From Erpetoichthys calabaricus (Eukaryota > Chordata > Cladistia > Polypteriformes > Polypteridae), in assembly GCF_900747795.2 (NCBI RefSeq), contig NC_041401.2:650823-714822 (forward strand): 64,000 bases of DNA. The letters are read 5' to 3'. The translations under genes and the position numbers were made by a program. Numbering within the stretch: position 1 is the first letter of the stretch; each line of letters begins with the position of its first letter. This document shows positions 1 to 11,600 of the stretch, piece after piece. The notes beneath the pieces were generated by a model. The model was not told the origin of the DNA, searched no databases, and saw only the letters and a program-made list of their open reading frames with translations.

Positions 1-1165
1 CTGTCCTGTCCTTATCATGTGTTGCTCCATCTTCTCCTTAATTATTCCTTCCATTCATCTTCCTGTGATGCCCATTAAGCTTACTGGCCTGTAGTTGCTC
101 TGCCCTTTTTATATAACGGGATGATATTTGCCATTTTCTAGTTCTTCAGAATCTCCTCAGTGCTCAATGACCTCCTAAATCTGAGTCAAGGGTCTCTATC
201 TGCACTCGCTGGCCCCCTTAAGACCTCTGTGGTGAACATCATCTGCTCCTGGTGATTTGTGTGATGTCAGCCTATTTCATCTCAGCTGCTCTTCTCTCTC
301 TAGACTTTCTAAAGCTCTCCTTAGTAGTCCCTGTTACTGCTCTGAGGTTATCTGCTCCCTCACACGTGAAGACCTCATTCAAATGTGAGTTTAGGGGGTC
401 CGCTATTTCACTGTCTGTATCTTTTAATCCCCCCTTACTATTTCTGATGCACTTCACCTCCTCCTTGACTGATCTTCAGGTCGTCTCTCGCCTTATCTGC
501 TATTCCTCTCCAAGTGTCTTTTAGTCTCCCTGATATCCTTCTTACTGGTAGCCCCCCATGTCCTCATATGCCCACTTTGTAGTTATCAGTCTTTATACGT
601 CTTACTCGTCTGTTTTTTCCTTTGCAGTTTCTTTTTTAACTCTTTATTAACCCAATGTCGAGTTTTTTTAATTTCCTATTAATTCCAAGTGTGTCCTTCA
701 TGACATGTGACACATTTCTCAGTCTGCTCCACTGCTCCTCCACCGTCTTCTCCCAGTCCATCCTCCTAAGAATTTTAGTCTTTGTAGCTCCGCTCTCCTA
801 AAACACTGAGGATGGTCTGATATGCTGGTCACGTGACCCTAGTGGTCCAATCACCTCAGAGACCCTCAGTCCTGTCCTGATTATTACTAAACACTCAATC
901 CAGAGAGGCCTCACCCTGCTCTTGGGCTCCGCTATTTACAAGGTTATCCCAGTTAATAGTTGGATAATTAAAGCCCCCCTGACTATAATATCCCCCTGTA
1001 AATTTGCCTTTCTGATATTAATAAAAGATGTGTGTTGAGGTTACTGTCTGCATTGGGTGGTCTCTAACACACTCCTAACATAAGACCCCTTTCCCTAATG
1101 TTTTCCAGGTGAAGCCAGATGTCCTCACTAAGATGGGCTCATCGTCCAACTGAAGAGGACTTGCA
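1..1165 (-). mobile_element. CR1-type LINE fragment, cut by the window edge
   Basis: Read on the minus strand, this stretch carries decayed pieces of a CR1-like non-LTR retrotransposon. Near 890-1000 a GDFN-like endonuclease segment is visible (sequence resembling NYPTINWDNLVNSGAQEQGE). Around 272-457 a reading frame of 61 codons covers the linker before the polymerase (KGGLKDTDSEIADPLN and following). At 1-110 comes the start of the reverse transcriptase with an SNYRPVSLMGITGR-like motif. The order endonuclease, linker, RT matches the family. Frames are interrupted many times, so the copy is old and dead. The RT core lies beyond position 1. Family placement rests on these motifs only. Confidence 0.72.
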
Positions 1166-4100
1166 TTTAAATTCAGTTTGACGTAAACACCAACCCACCT
1201 CCTTTCTGTCCTGTCTCTCCTTCCTACTAATGTGTGCCCCTCTCTGTTACACTCGTCGCCATCTTTGTTGTTGCTGTCATATCAGAATTCTGCTCCTCTA
1301 CTTACGACTCCCACTCACTTGCCTTATTTTTGATCCTTCTAGCGTTAAGTCAAATTATTTTTAATGTGTTACTCCTTCTGGCTCACAATTTACATTACTA
1401 CTCCTTTTTACTTCTACCTCATTGTTTGTGCCTCCTTGTTCAGATCTAAACCTGGCCTGCCCCCCCACTCCTCGACTAGCCTATTCATGTGCCCCCCAAT
1501 ACATTGGTGTCCCTCCAGTTCAGATGTAACCCGTCACGGTGGCAGAAGGTCCCATCTGTTCCAAATGGAGTCCCAATGCCCCCTAAGCCTGTACCCTTCT
1601 ACCCTGCACCAAGACCTCCTCAGTCTTACCTGCACTGGCATGCGTGGCACAGGTAGAACTTCAGAGAAGACCACCTTGTCAGTTCTGCTCCTCAGCCTGC
1701 TACCTAACTCTTTGAATTTGGATCAGAGAACTGACAGACCACCCTTATGTGTGTCATTTGTTCCAACATGGTGTCACACACGTGTGCATGGGAGGCAGCT
1801 AAAGGGCTTGAGGGACGGCAGTTCTGAGGCATGCTGGGATGTGGCAGAGTGCACTAATTCTTTTTTTCCCTTGCCTGTAGACCATTCCTGGGAGATCTCA
1901 CCTGGCTCTCATGACGTCACTTCTGGGACCGAGCCAATGGAAGAAGACCTTACCGGCTCTGGCCCCAGTGATGTCACCTCCGGGCTTGAACCAATGGCAG
2001 ATGATCCTGAGCCAGACCCATATGACCTCACTTCCTGTCCTCCCCTTTAAAAGTCTAACCGTTTCCCCTAAGTGTCAGTCTTGTTGTGGACTCTCTTCTA
2101 AGCACATCAGTGCTCTTTATTTTGCATTTTCGACTTTGCAGCCAGGATACCTCATTATACGGGTGGTGCCCCAAACCTTTATCAGTGTGATGTCTCGTTA
2201 TTGCGACACTGGACAAAGACCACCTGATCCACCCCCACTCTGGCCAAGAGTCTATCCACCCTTCCTGGGAGGTCCCCCAGCTGTACACTCGGAAGGCAAC
2301 ACACTCTCTGTCTCTGGAGCACACCTGCGCTTCAATCCCCCCAATGACTGAGACCCCCACTATCATTACCCCTCTCTTTCAGGGAACTGGTTTTGAGGTG
2401 GTCTGTTGGGGCCCCTCGTCCCTGCCTACCACCTCAGAATAATCAGAAACATCGCCAGGACATGATGCCCCCGGACAGTGTGAACCCTTCACCTTACACC
2501 ATGTGACTGTGACCCACCTATCTCTACCTGTCTGGTCTGGAATCTCCTCCCACGCCACCAGGGGGGGGCTGGTTGAGGGGTGTACACTAATGACCCCCAC
2601 TGTTCAGGTGTATTTCCAGATCACCAGTGTAGCAGTAAACCAGTTTGTAGATATTGTTAAATACCCCTAAAGCACATTCATGGAAGCCCACCCGCTAACA
2701 CATTCGAGACCCGATCACATGCCGCCCACAACAAAAATGGGAATTTCAAAATCACACACTGAGTGCCAAGGAAAACCAAAAAATCCCTGGAGTCGTCTCC
2801 CCAAAGCGATCGCTGCTGCCACACCATCCACGCACTCGCCCTCCACTGGCACTGCATCTACACACTGGCCAGTGCCCCATGGGTAGCACCCCACAATTGT
2901 GCCTCGCTCCAGCACACCACTCATCAACAAACTGGTTGCTGACACTCCGTGTGGACGGACCCCGTTGTTCGTGGTGAGTGAGACTTCAGCCCGCTGCGTT
3001 TCTGCTCCGCTCTCCATCTCTGATGTTCCTTCAAAACAAGACAGCCAATCAAGACGATCATCACTTGCACTTCTGTCCGTTTTTAGAGCGTGCCCTCCGC
3101 CGTCTCGTGCCCAGGGTACCCTCCTGCCTGCACCCTTTTCTTCTGCCCCCCCCCATGTCTTTCCCAGCCCCTCCCACAGTGGCCTGAGGTCCACATCTTC
3201 CTACCTTCATGAAGGTTCGTCTGTGGGTGTCCAGGTGTACGATTTTGAGTGCACCCAAACAGAATAACACAGCAATACGAGTCTAATAATCAAAATGTGG
3301 ATCAAGCGCCCCCCGAAACCCATAGTGCACACGACACAGGAACACAAAGAGAGGTTTGGGGGTCCACCGCGTATATTAGCACAAGAAGTGAGTGACCACA
3401 GAGGGCGGAGTCCAGACGGTGACTGAGGCGGGGCCTCGGCAGATGGGCGTGGTCTGGGAGTGGGCGGGGCTTCTCTTCTGGTGGTCTGTGGAGGAGGGAG
3501 AAGAGCCATTAGTGCAGCTCATCAAGCCCTGACTCCGCTTCACGTCCTCCGTTAAGTCCTTAGACGTCCCCCCGTGTGTGACAATATATGTAAAAAAAGG
3601 AAACCAAGTGTGCTGCGGCCCACCAATGCCAGCTGTGCCCTGTAACACACGCCTGGGCCAGGCCAGCGACCCTGAGCTCAAGGTGCTGACCAGCTGGCCT
3701 CTCCTGCAGGTGAAGCCCCCTGTTGCCTCCTCCAAGCCGTCATCTGAGAAGCCCACCATCCAGCTGGACTTGCAAGGCGCTGGCCTCATTTTTAAAAGTT
3801 GACTTTGGATGATGAGAACTGTCTTTGCTTTTTATTTTATTCAAATGAAATGGGAACAAATGAAAGAAGAGCTGCGGAGAGTCCGTTTGCACCTTCTGCC
3901 CCCTTAAGCTCCTGTAATCTTCACCACTTGACTGCCCGCTGCTTGTCCTTCTGTGAACTTCACTTTCTCCGTCTGCTCTCCTCTGATTCCTCCCTTCAAA
4001 GTTCTCTGCTCGCACTGGTGGCGCTCCTTCGTGTTGATGAACGCTGGCGCTGTCTGGGCTCCTAAGGTCGGTCCAATCTCGAAAAACTCGCTTACTGAGT

Positions 4101-4414
4101 ATGTGCCACTTGTGCCCCTTGTGCCCCCCGTTATCTTTTTACTTTCTCTTTAACGCTCACAAGTCCACCGCTGCCTTTTTCCAACTACGGGTTTGTTGTT
4201 TGCGTTACTTTTAACCCTTTGTTGCTCCCATGCCGTTTTTTTACTTAATGAGTTGCCGATGTCCGCTGCTGCTTTTAGTTCAATAGTAATGACGACCGTG
4301 CTGAGTGTCACAAAAGCTGAGTGACAATCAAACTGAGGGGGCACATCAAAGTATTAGGGAGGCACACGTGTGTGTGGTGACGGCACCTTGGTGCTCATTT
4401 GAAATCTTTGTCCT
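1166..4414. other. Intergenic, no confident gene
   Basis: The longest open frame here (1364-2050, plus) has no recognisable domain and runs through sequence that looks like dispersed repeat. Part of 1780-2060 resembles 11615-11765 (CACACGTGTGCATGGG, then GGCAGCT, later GACGTCACTT), so both are probably copies of one unnamed repeat. A possible terminal exon at 3716-3802 is discussed under findings. I see nothing else that can be named. Confidence 0.5.
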
Positions 4415-4500
4415 CTTCAGGCTCCTTCTGTTAGGGGTCACCACGGCAGATCATCTTCTTCCATCTCCTCCTGTCCTCGTCATCTTGTTCTGTCACCCCA
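4415..4500 (-). mobile_element. 3' end of the RTE LINE
   Basis: On the minus strand this continues the RTE element that is interrupted by the SINE at 4501-4644. It encodes the GGAGATGGAAGAAGATGAT-like stretch and the GGTGACCCCTAACAG terminus that is typical of fish RTE elements. Confidence 0.6.
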
Positions 4501-4644
4501 TAATAATAATTCATTACATTTATATAGCGCTTTTCTCAGTACTCAAAGCTATCCACGCAGGGAGGAACCGGGAAGTGAACCCACAATCTTCCACAGTCTC
4601 CTTACTGCAAAGCAGCAGCACTACCACTGCACCACCTGTGTGGA
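4501..4644 (-). mobile_element. tRNA-derived SINE (head A, tail 1) inside the RTE LINE
   Basis: In minus orientation it starts with a tRNA-like head (GGTGGTGCAGTGGTAGTGCT, then a B box GGGTTCACTTCC), continues to CCTCCCTGCGTGGA and then joins a tail with TTTGAGTACTGAGAAAAGCG, CTATATAAATG and a short ATT repeat. RTE sequence flanks it on both sides, so it inserted into that LINE. Confidence 0.75.
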
Positions 4645-5849
4645 CCTGCATGTCCTCTCAGCACATCCATTAACCTTCTCTTAGGCCTTCCTCTTCTCCT
4701 CTACCTGGCAGCTCTATCCTTAGCGCCCTTCTCTCATTATACCCCTCATCTCTCCTCTGCACATGTCCAGACCAACGCCATCTCGCCTCTCTGACTTTGT
4801 CTCCCAACTGTCCCACCTGAGCTGACCCTCTAATGTCCTCATTTCTAATCCTGTCCATCCTTGTCACACCCAATGCCACTCTTAGCATCTTTAACTCTGC
4901 CACCTCCAGCTCTGTCTCCTGTGCCACCGTCTCCAGCCCATATAACACAGCTGGTCTCACTACCGTCCTGTAGACCTTCCCTGTCACCAATCACTCCTGA
5001 CACTCTTCTCCACCCTGCCTGCACTCTCTTCTTCACTTCTCTTCCACACTCCCCATTACTCTGTACTGCTGATCTCAAGTATTTAAACTCATCCACCTTC
5101 ACCAACTCTACTCCCTCATCTTCACCACTCCACTCCATTGACCGTCCTCTCATTCACACACATGTATTCTGTCCTGGTGGTCCTTCATTCCTCTCCTCTC
5201 ATATCTCCACCTCTCCAGGGTCTCCTCAATCTGCAGATCACAATGTCATCAGCTAACATCACAGTCCATGGGGACTCCTGTCTAATCTCGTTTGTCAGCC
5301 TGTCCATCAGCATTGTAAATAAGAAAGGCCTCAGAGCCCATCCCTGATGTAATCCCACCTCCGTCAGTCCCACCGCAGACCTCACCATGGTCACACTCCC
5401 CTTGTTCATATGCTGTACCACTCTTATGTACTTCTCTGCCACTCCTGACGTCCTTATACAATACCTCAGCTCCTCTCAGTCACCCTGTCATTTGCTTTCT
5501 GAGGTCCACAAAGACGCAATGCGACTCCTTCTGGCCTTCCTTAAACTTCTCCATCATCATCCTCAGAGCAAACATCACATCTGTGGTCCTCATTCTTGGC
5601 ATGAAACCATCCTGCTGCTCACTAATCATCACCTCCCTCTTCTCCCTCTCGTTCTCTTCATTCATCAGCCTCTCAAAGTCCTCTTTCCATTTGCTCATCA
5701 CACTCTTCCTCACTTGTTTCCATCTTTATCCCTTATCACCCTAACCTGCTGCTCATCTTTCTCAGCTTGGTCTCTCTGTAGCCCACTGGTCCTTTTCTCC
5801 CTCCTTAGTGTCCAACCTCTCATACAACTCCTCATACGCCTTTTCTTTC
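4645..5849 (-). mobile_element. RTE-type LINE, reverse transcriptase half
   Basis: Minus-strand frames show the C-terminal half of an RTE-family ORF: SHCVFVDLRK (RT motif A region), VGLHQGWALRPFLF (motif B), LADDIVI at the catalytic YxDD position, then the long C-terminal part (MVTGKVYRTVVRPAVLYGLE, MLRVALGVTRMDRIRNEDIR, WSGHVQRRDE). The stretch between the NEENEREKR segment and EQQDGFMPR is missing about 75 residues compared with the usual family protein, so there is an internal deletion. There are also frame shifts after VFVDLRKQ and around 4845-4990. The LINE is interrupted by an L2 element at 5850. Confidence 0.85.
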
Positions 5850-7728
5850 TAATTAAGACTTTGTTTTCTTTACTTAATAATGTTACACAACCTCCAGACT
5901 CTTCACCATCTCACCTTTACTCAACTGCTTTCTGGAATTCTCTTATGTCTTTTTTCAACGAGAAAATCCAAAGGATACATCAGCACCTTGGTCCAGATCC
6001 TCTCTGTATTCCTTCTGAACTACACTCGCCTATTCACTTTTTCTCTTCTTTCCAGCTTCCCACTCCCTCTGAAATCTCAGATCTCATCTGCAAGTCCAAG
6101 TCATCTACTTGTCAGCTGGACCCCCTGCCTACAGTTCTGGTTAAAGCCTGCCTCCCCTCTCTAGTCCCTCTCATTTCTGCCATCATTCACTCTTCTCTCA
6201 CTACTGGTATTATTCCCTCATCTTTTAAAACTGCTGCTATAACCCCAATACTAAAAAACCTGGTGCTGATCCTACTAATTTCAATAATTTTCGCCAAATT
6301 TCTAACTTGCCCTTTATCTCCAAAATTCTTGAAAAAATAGTAACTATCCAACTTCACACCCACTTATCTCACAATAATCTACATGAAAAGTTCCAGTCTG
6401 GTTTTCGCCCTCTTCATAGTACAGAAACGGCACTTGTTAAAATTACCAATGACCTCCTTATGGCTGCTGACTCTGGTCTAATCACTGTTCTCATCCTCCT
6501 TGATCTGAGTGCGGCCTTTGATACTATTTGTCATACCACTCTCCTTAATAGATTATCTTTGATTGGCATTACCCACACTCCACTTGATTGGTTCAGATCC
6601 TACCTCTCAGGCCGCACTCAGTTCATACAGTTTAAAACCTTCACATCCCAACCCACCGCTGTTACTTCTGGTGTGCCCCAGGGCTCTGTCCTGGGGCTTC
6701 TTCTTTTTATTATTTACCTTCTTCCCCTTGGAAATATAACATTAATTTTCACTGTTATGCTGATGACACCCAGCTCTACCTTGCTGGTAATCCCACCTCC
6801 TCTTTTCCACCACCCTCGCTTATTGACTGCATTGCTGAAATTAAATCCTGGTTTTCTTTGAATTTTCTTAAATTAAACAGTGACAAAACTGAGGTTCTCC
6901 TCATTGGTTCAAAATCATCATTATCCAAAACCAATAATCTGTCTCTTATTTTTGATAACTCTGTTGTTTCCCCATCATCTCAGGTCAAGAGTCTGGGTGT
7001 CATCCTCGACAGTCCTCTATCTTTCCAATGTCACATTAATAACATCACCCGGTCTGCTTACTTCCACCTACGTAATATTAATCCCATTCGCCCCTCCCTC
7101 ACTCCTCACACCACTGCCATTCTTGTTCATAGTCTTGTCACTTCTCGGCTGGACTACTGCAATTCACTCCTCTTTGGTCTCCCTAACAAATCTCTTCATA
7201 AGCTTCAGTTAGTCCAGAATTCTGCAGCACGTATCATCACTCGAACCCCATCTATTCATCATATTACTCCGGTCTTGCAGCAGCTTCATTGGCTCCCGAT
7301 CAAGTTTCAAACTGACTTTAAGATTCGGCTATTAACATTTAAGGCCATCCATAACCTCGCCCCTCCATATCTGTCTGACCTTCTTCATGTTGCCATTCCC
7401 TCCTGTAACCTTAGATCCTCTTCCTCCACCCTTCTGACCGTCCCTCCCGCCCGTCTAACCACCATGGGGAGCAGAGCTTTCAGCCGTTACCTGTGGATCT
7501 CTGAAATATCAAATCAAATTCATCCTTCAAATGTAAACTTAAACATCTGTTTAAAATGGCTTTTTCTTTTTCCTTCTGATTACAGTGGTTTTGTTTGGTT
7601 TTAATTTCTAGATTATTTCTTAGAAGTTTTTTATTTATTTATTTATTGTTTGTTTGTTTGTTTGGTGTCCTTGAGTTCTCTGAAAGGCGCCTTGTATAAA
7701 TAACATGTATTATTCTTATTATTCTTAT
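5850..7728 (+). mobile_element. L2-type LINE inserted in the RTE LINE, 5' truncated
   Basis: Plus-strand frames at 5880-7604 encode the RT and C-terminal part of an L2/jockey-group [41 protein letters not shown] (motif A), [10 protein letters not shown] (motif B), a frame-shifted YADD region near 6758, then [33 protein letters not shown] and [20 protein letters not shown]. The 5' half, including the endonuclease, is absent. The 3' end is GAAAGGCGCCTTGTATAAAT followed by a TTATTC/TTATTA repeat. At least two frame breaks separate 5880-6340, 6307-6861 and 6858-7604. Minus-strand RTE coding sequence resumes directly on both sides. Confidence 0.88.
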
Positions 7729-8697
7729 TATTTACCTTCACCACCTCTCTCTTCACCTTGCGCCTTATCTCCTTGTACTCTTGTCTACTTTCTGCATCTC
7801 TCTGACTATCCCACTTCTTCTTCACCATCCTCTTCCTCTTCTTGATCTCCTCCTCTTCATCCTACAGACCACCATCTTGTGCTGCCACCACTTTGCAGTC
7901 TTCACTCTCCTTCAGGTTGAGACTCCTCCATAGGATGTCATCTACTTGTGTGAATCTTCCTCCACTCTTGTATGTCACCCTGTGTTCCTCCCTCTTCTTC
8001 AAATACGTATTCACCACAGCCATGTCCGTCCTTTTGGCAGAATCCACTATCCTCTGACCTTCTTCATTCCTCTCCTTGACGCCATACCTACCCATCACCT
8101 CCTCATCTCCTCTGTTCTCTTCACCACTCCAATCACCACCTTCTGTCCATCACCTCACCCAAATCACTCCAGAGATCTTCCTCCTCATCCATCGCACACC
8201 CAACATGTGGGTCACATGCACTAACGACATTCATCATCACACCTTCTGTTTCCAGCTTCATCCTCATCCTCACTTGGTCTGACACTCTTGACCTGATGTC
8301 ACCCCCCCATTTCTCCTCTCATCCACACCATGATAGGACCATTTGAGCCCCCCCTCCGACCTCTTCCAGGTGGTCTCTTGCACACTCAGTATATCGACCT
8401 TCCTTCTCTCCATCACATCTGCTAACTCTCTCCCCTTACCAGTCACGCTGCCAACATTCACAGTTCCTACCCTCACTTCTACTCTCTTTACCTTCCTCTT
8501 CCTCCTCTTCCTCTCCTCCTATGGCCAGCAGTGGCCCAATTTCTGCCCGCACCCTGGTAGCAGTCGTTGTTAACTCAGGCCTTGACCGATTCAGTTTGGA
8601 AATCCGTGTTGTTATCCACATGTTCAGCTGGCAAACATTTGCACCGGACCCCCTTCCTGACGTAACCCTCCCCATTAATCAGGGCTTGGGACCACCA
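7729..8697 (-). mobile_element. RTE-type LINE, 5' end and endonuclease half
   Basis: On the minus strand the element begins near 8697 with the usual GGTCCCAAGCCCTG-like start. It then encodes the endonuclease start MRVGTVNVGSVTGKGRELAD and DILSVQETTWKR (8270-8476), RIVDSAKRTDMAVVNTYLKK and the VTYKSGGRFTQVDDILWR segment (7862-8098), and finally KKWDSQRDAESRQEYKEIRR (7740-7828). It breaks off in the KVN codons where the L2 copy is inserted. Frames are shifted several times. This protein region is often mislabelled craniofacial development protein 2 in databases. Confidence 0.85.
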
Positions 8698-11600
8698 TGA
8701 AGAAGCCCACTGGCCTGTGCATCCCCTGAAATGTCAAAATGAAAATAACGGGGGCAGCACAATCATGTGGGGATCTTGGGGTGTTGTGGAGGCGAGTCGA
8801 TATTATGCCATGCCAGTGTTGTATGCTAAATGGGCACAGACACCCGGTCAGCGCCAGTCTGTTACAATGAAGAATGTCACATTACCCAGGATCTCATTAC
8901 GAAAATGTCATTTAAAAAATAAAAATGTCACATAGGGCCAGGTAAATAAGGGACAGCGATGGATTATGGTCACATAACGACCCCCCGCATGTCACAGCCC
9001 CAGACGCCGGTGGGCATTCGACTCCCATCTGAGGTCTTCTGGGGTCCCCGTGTGGTTTGCCCTCGTGCTGCTGTCGCTGGTGAAGATGCCGGGTGGTCCG
9101 TCGATGAGATTGGCACGTGACTTGAGGGGCTCTGGGGGTCCCAGCAAACAATTCCATGTGACTCCCCTCCCCCGCATCCCCAAGCAATCAAATTTATGAA
9201 CCAATCAATCAGTCGAAATGACTCAAATGGGCAGGGAGGGTCTCACTAAACGAAACCGAAACACAAGATTTAAACTGAAAAAGAAAGAACAAGAAAACTC
9301 CGCAGATAAGCTTTGGAAAATAAACACGAAGTGCACCTCGTAATATGTAAACAAAGGGGACGGCCACTGTCACCGTCACTGTCATGAGTGCCATCTGCGG
9401 GCTTTGGCTGTCAAATGGGTCTGCTGAAATGTGTTTATGGTTTCATATTCAGAAGACATTTCTACTGAAGATTCTCTACTGTGCCCCCTGCGCCCTGGGG
9501 GTAGAGAAAGTTGGTGGCACCCCGTTTGACGAGTTTACCGTCAAGTGTCCCGGCCGTGTGGGCCTTTAACGTCTCACTCACTCGCGCTCAGTTGTGTAAT
9601 GACGCCGTGTCCGCTGCTCGTTGCGTTTCCACCACTAGTGGGCGCTGCCTGGCGTTTCTGCATGTCGGTGGGATTTCTACGCTCTTCTAGAATTTCGCCA
9701 TTTCATAATCTTCATAATTCTCATGTTGTCATCTGACCATCCCACTTAAACGTAACCCCCCCACCCCTGGCCAGTGAAGGCGCTATATAAGTGTTCACGG
9801 GACAGTGGAGTCTGCTAACGGTTAACAGGGCCTTAACACAATGAGACCCCCAAAGTGAAAGGAACGCTCAGCACAGCACTTTTAGGGGGCACTTTAAGAA
9901 CTCTGGTGACTCTGGAGATGTTTCTGGTGGGCCACCTGTCCTGAATCGAGCAGATCGAGTGGCGCTGGGTGATGTGGTGGTCTGTGCCCACTCCGTCTCT
10001 TCTTGCCGCCTTCTTCTCTGATTGCAGTGCAAGTTTGGGCAGACTGGCATTGCTGCCGTGTTCACCATGAAAGGCGCTTTATTCTAACCCTACAAGTCTT
10101 GTAAAGGAGTTTCAGGCGCCGTTCAGAAGTCCTGTGATCTTAATGGAAAGGCCTTCATATCAGTGGTCCTCAATCTCACTTCTGAGGGTCCACTGCGGCT
10201 GCGGTTTTCCATCCCAACAGATGCCCAGTGGTCACGTGACTTGTGCCACTTGTCGGTTTCAGCGCCCACTGCCCACCATCGCTCATTGGGTCCTGGGCTT
10301 TCTAACTGGCAGACCTCTGGTAGTCTACATTTCCAACATACGGGGACCCCTCAGGGCAGAATAATCCCAGTGCCAGCCCACAGCCATTGGACTGGTAACG
10401 TGGTGCCAGGACTACAGCCTGCCCTTAAATGGTAGGAAAATAAAGGAGGTGATGGTGGACCCCCAGAAAAGGGGGTCATATGGAGACGGAAGAGCAAGGC
10501 CATCTTGACATATGGGCACAATGGGCATACCAGCTAGCGGTCCACGATGGTTCTGTTTTGTTATCAAAACCAGGAGCTCAGTGCACTACTTTGCCTGGGG
10601 ACCTATGATGCTGGTAAGATGGTCCTGGGAAGACCCCCAAGTGTCTCAGTATCTGACATCACCTTGTCAGACAGCATTTGGACTACCCGAGGAGCCCCCA
10701 GATGTGACATGCCAGCCAGGATGCCACCAGGAGCAGTCTGCTTTGGGAAGTGCCTGGATCAGCTGGTGGTCAAGACTGGCCAAGCCATTTCAGGACCAGC
10801 TCTTCCATCTCTGAAGGGCATTCGCCATGCCACAGCAACCGCCGTCCCCATGGTGTCCCCACAGTCTCGGACACACCATATGAGGGGGACAGCCAGCCCT
10901 GTGGAGGACTCCATCCATGAGCTCGACGTCCTGAAGGTCCCACCGGGCGCATCCGCCGTGTACTGTGACTGCTGTGTGACATGTCCCACTTTGCTGTCCG
11001 GTTTGTGTCCACGTCTGACTCCGTTTGTTGTCTTCTTATTTGTTTGTTTCTTCTTCTTCTTCTCGATTGTCCGCTGACCGTCCCCAAGTTGATTGTGTCA
11101 CCTTGTGCCACCTTTCTGTACACATAGAGGACAATTGTCATTGTGTGGTGGCACTGAGTGACTCTTTACCTCAGCCCCACTCATTGGTACAAGTGTGTGA
11201 TGAAGTGGTGGTCACACCAGTGGTGGTCTATGGCACTGAAACGTGGACCCTCAAGAGGACCCCAGTGACCAAACACCTGGGGGTGGACGGCTGGATGGAC
11301 AAAAACCAAAAATGAGAGCAAAAGCAGAACAGCAAACGCTGTGGAAACGTCCAAGAGAAATGGCGGTGGTGGTCCAGCAACGGCGCGGAGGGTGGGTGTT
11401 GGGGGTCCGGACAGGGGGAGGCCAAAACAGAGGTGGACGGATTGTAGAGGTGAAGAGCTGAAGGAGCGAGCTGAGGAAGAAGAAGAAGAAGAAGGGACTC
11501 GCCGCAGGGACTTGAGGGCTCTGACAGGTGTCTCTTATAGCAGGGAGCTTTGGCACCGAGGGCGGACCCCCTTAATGTGCACAGGTGGTGGTCTGTAATG

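Noticed and set aside
1364-2050. 228-codon plus-strand frame as a gene
   Set aside because: No domain, no splice context, and its second half is in a dispersed repeat.
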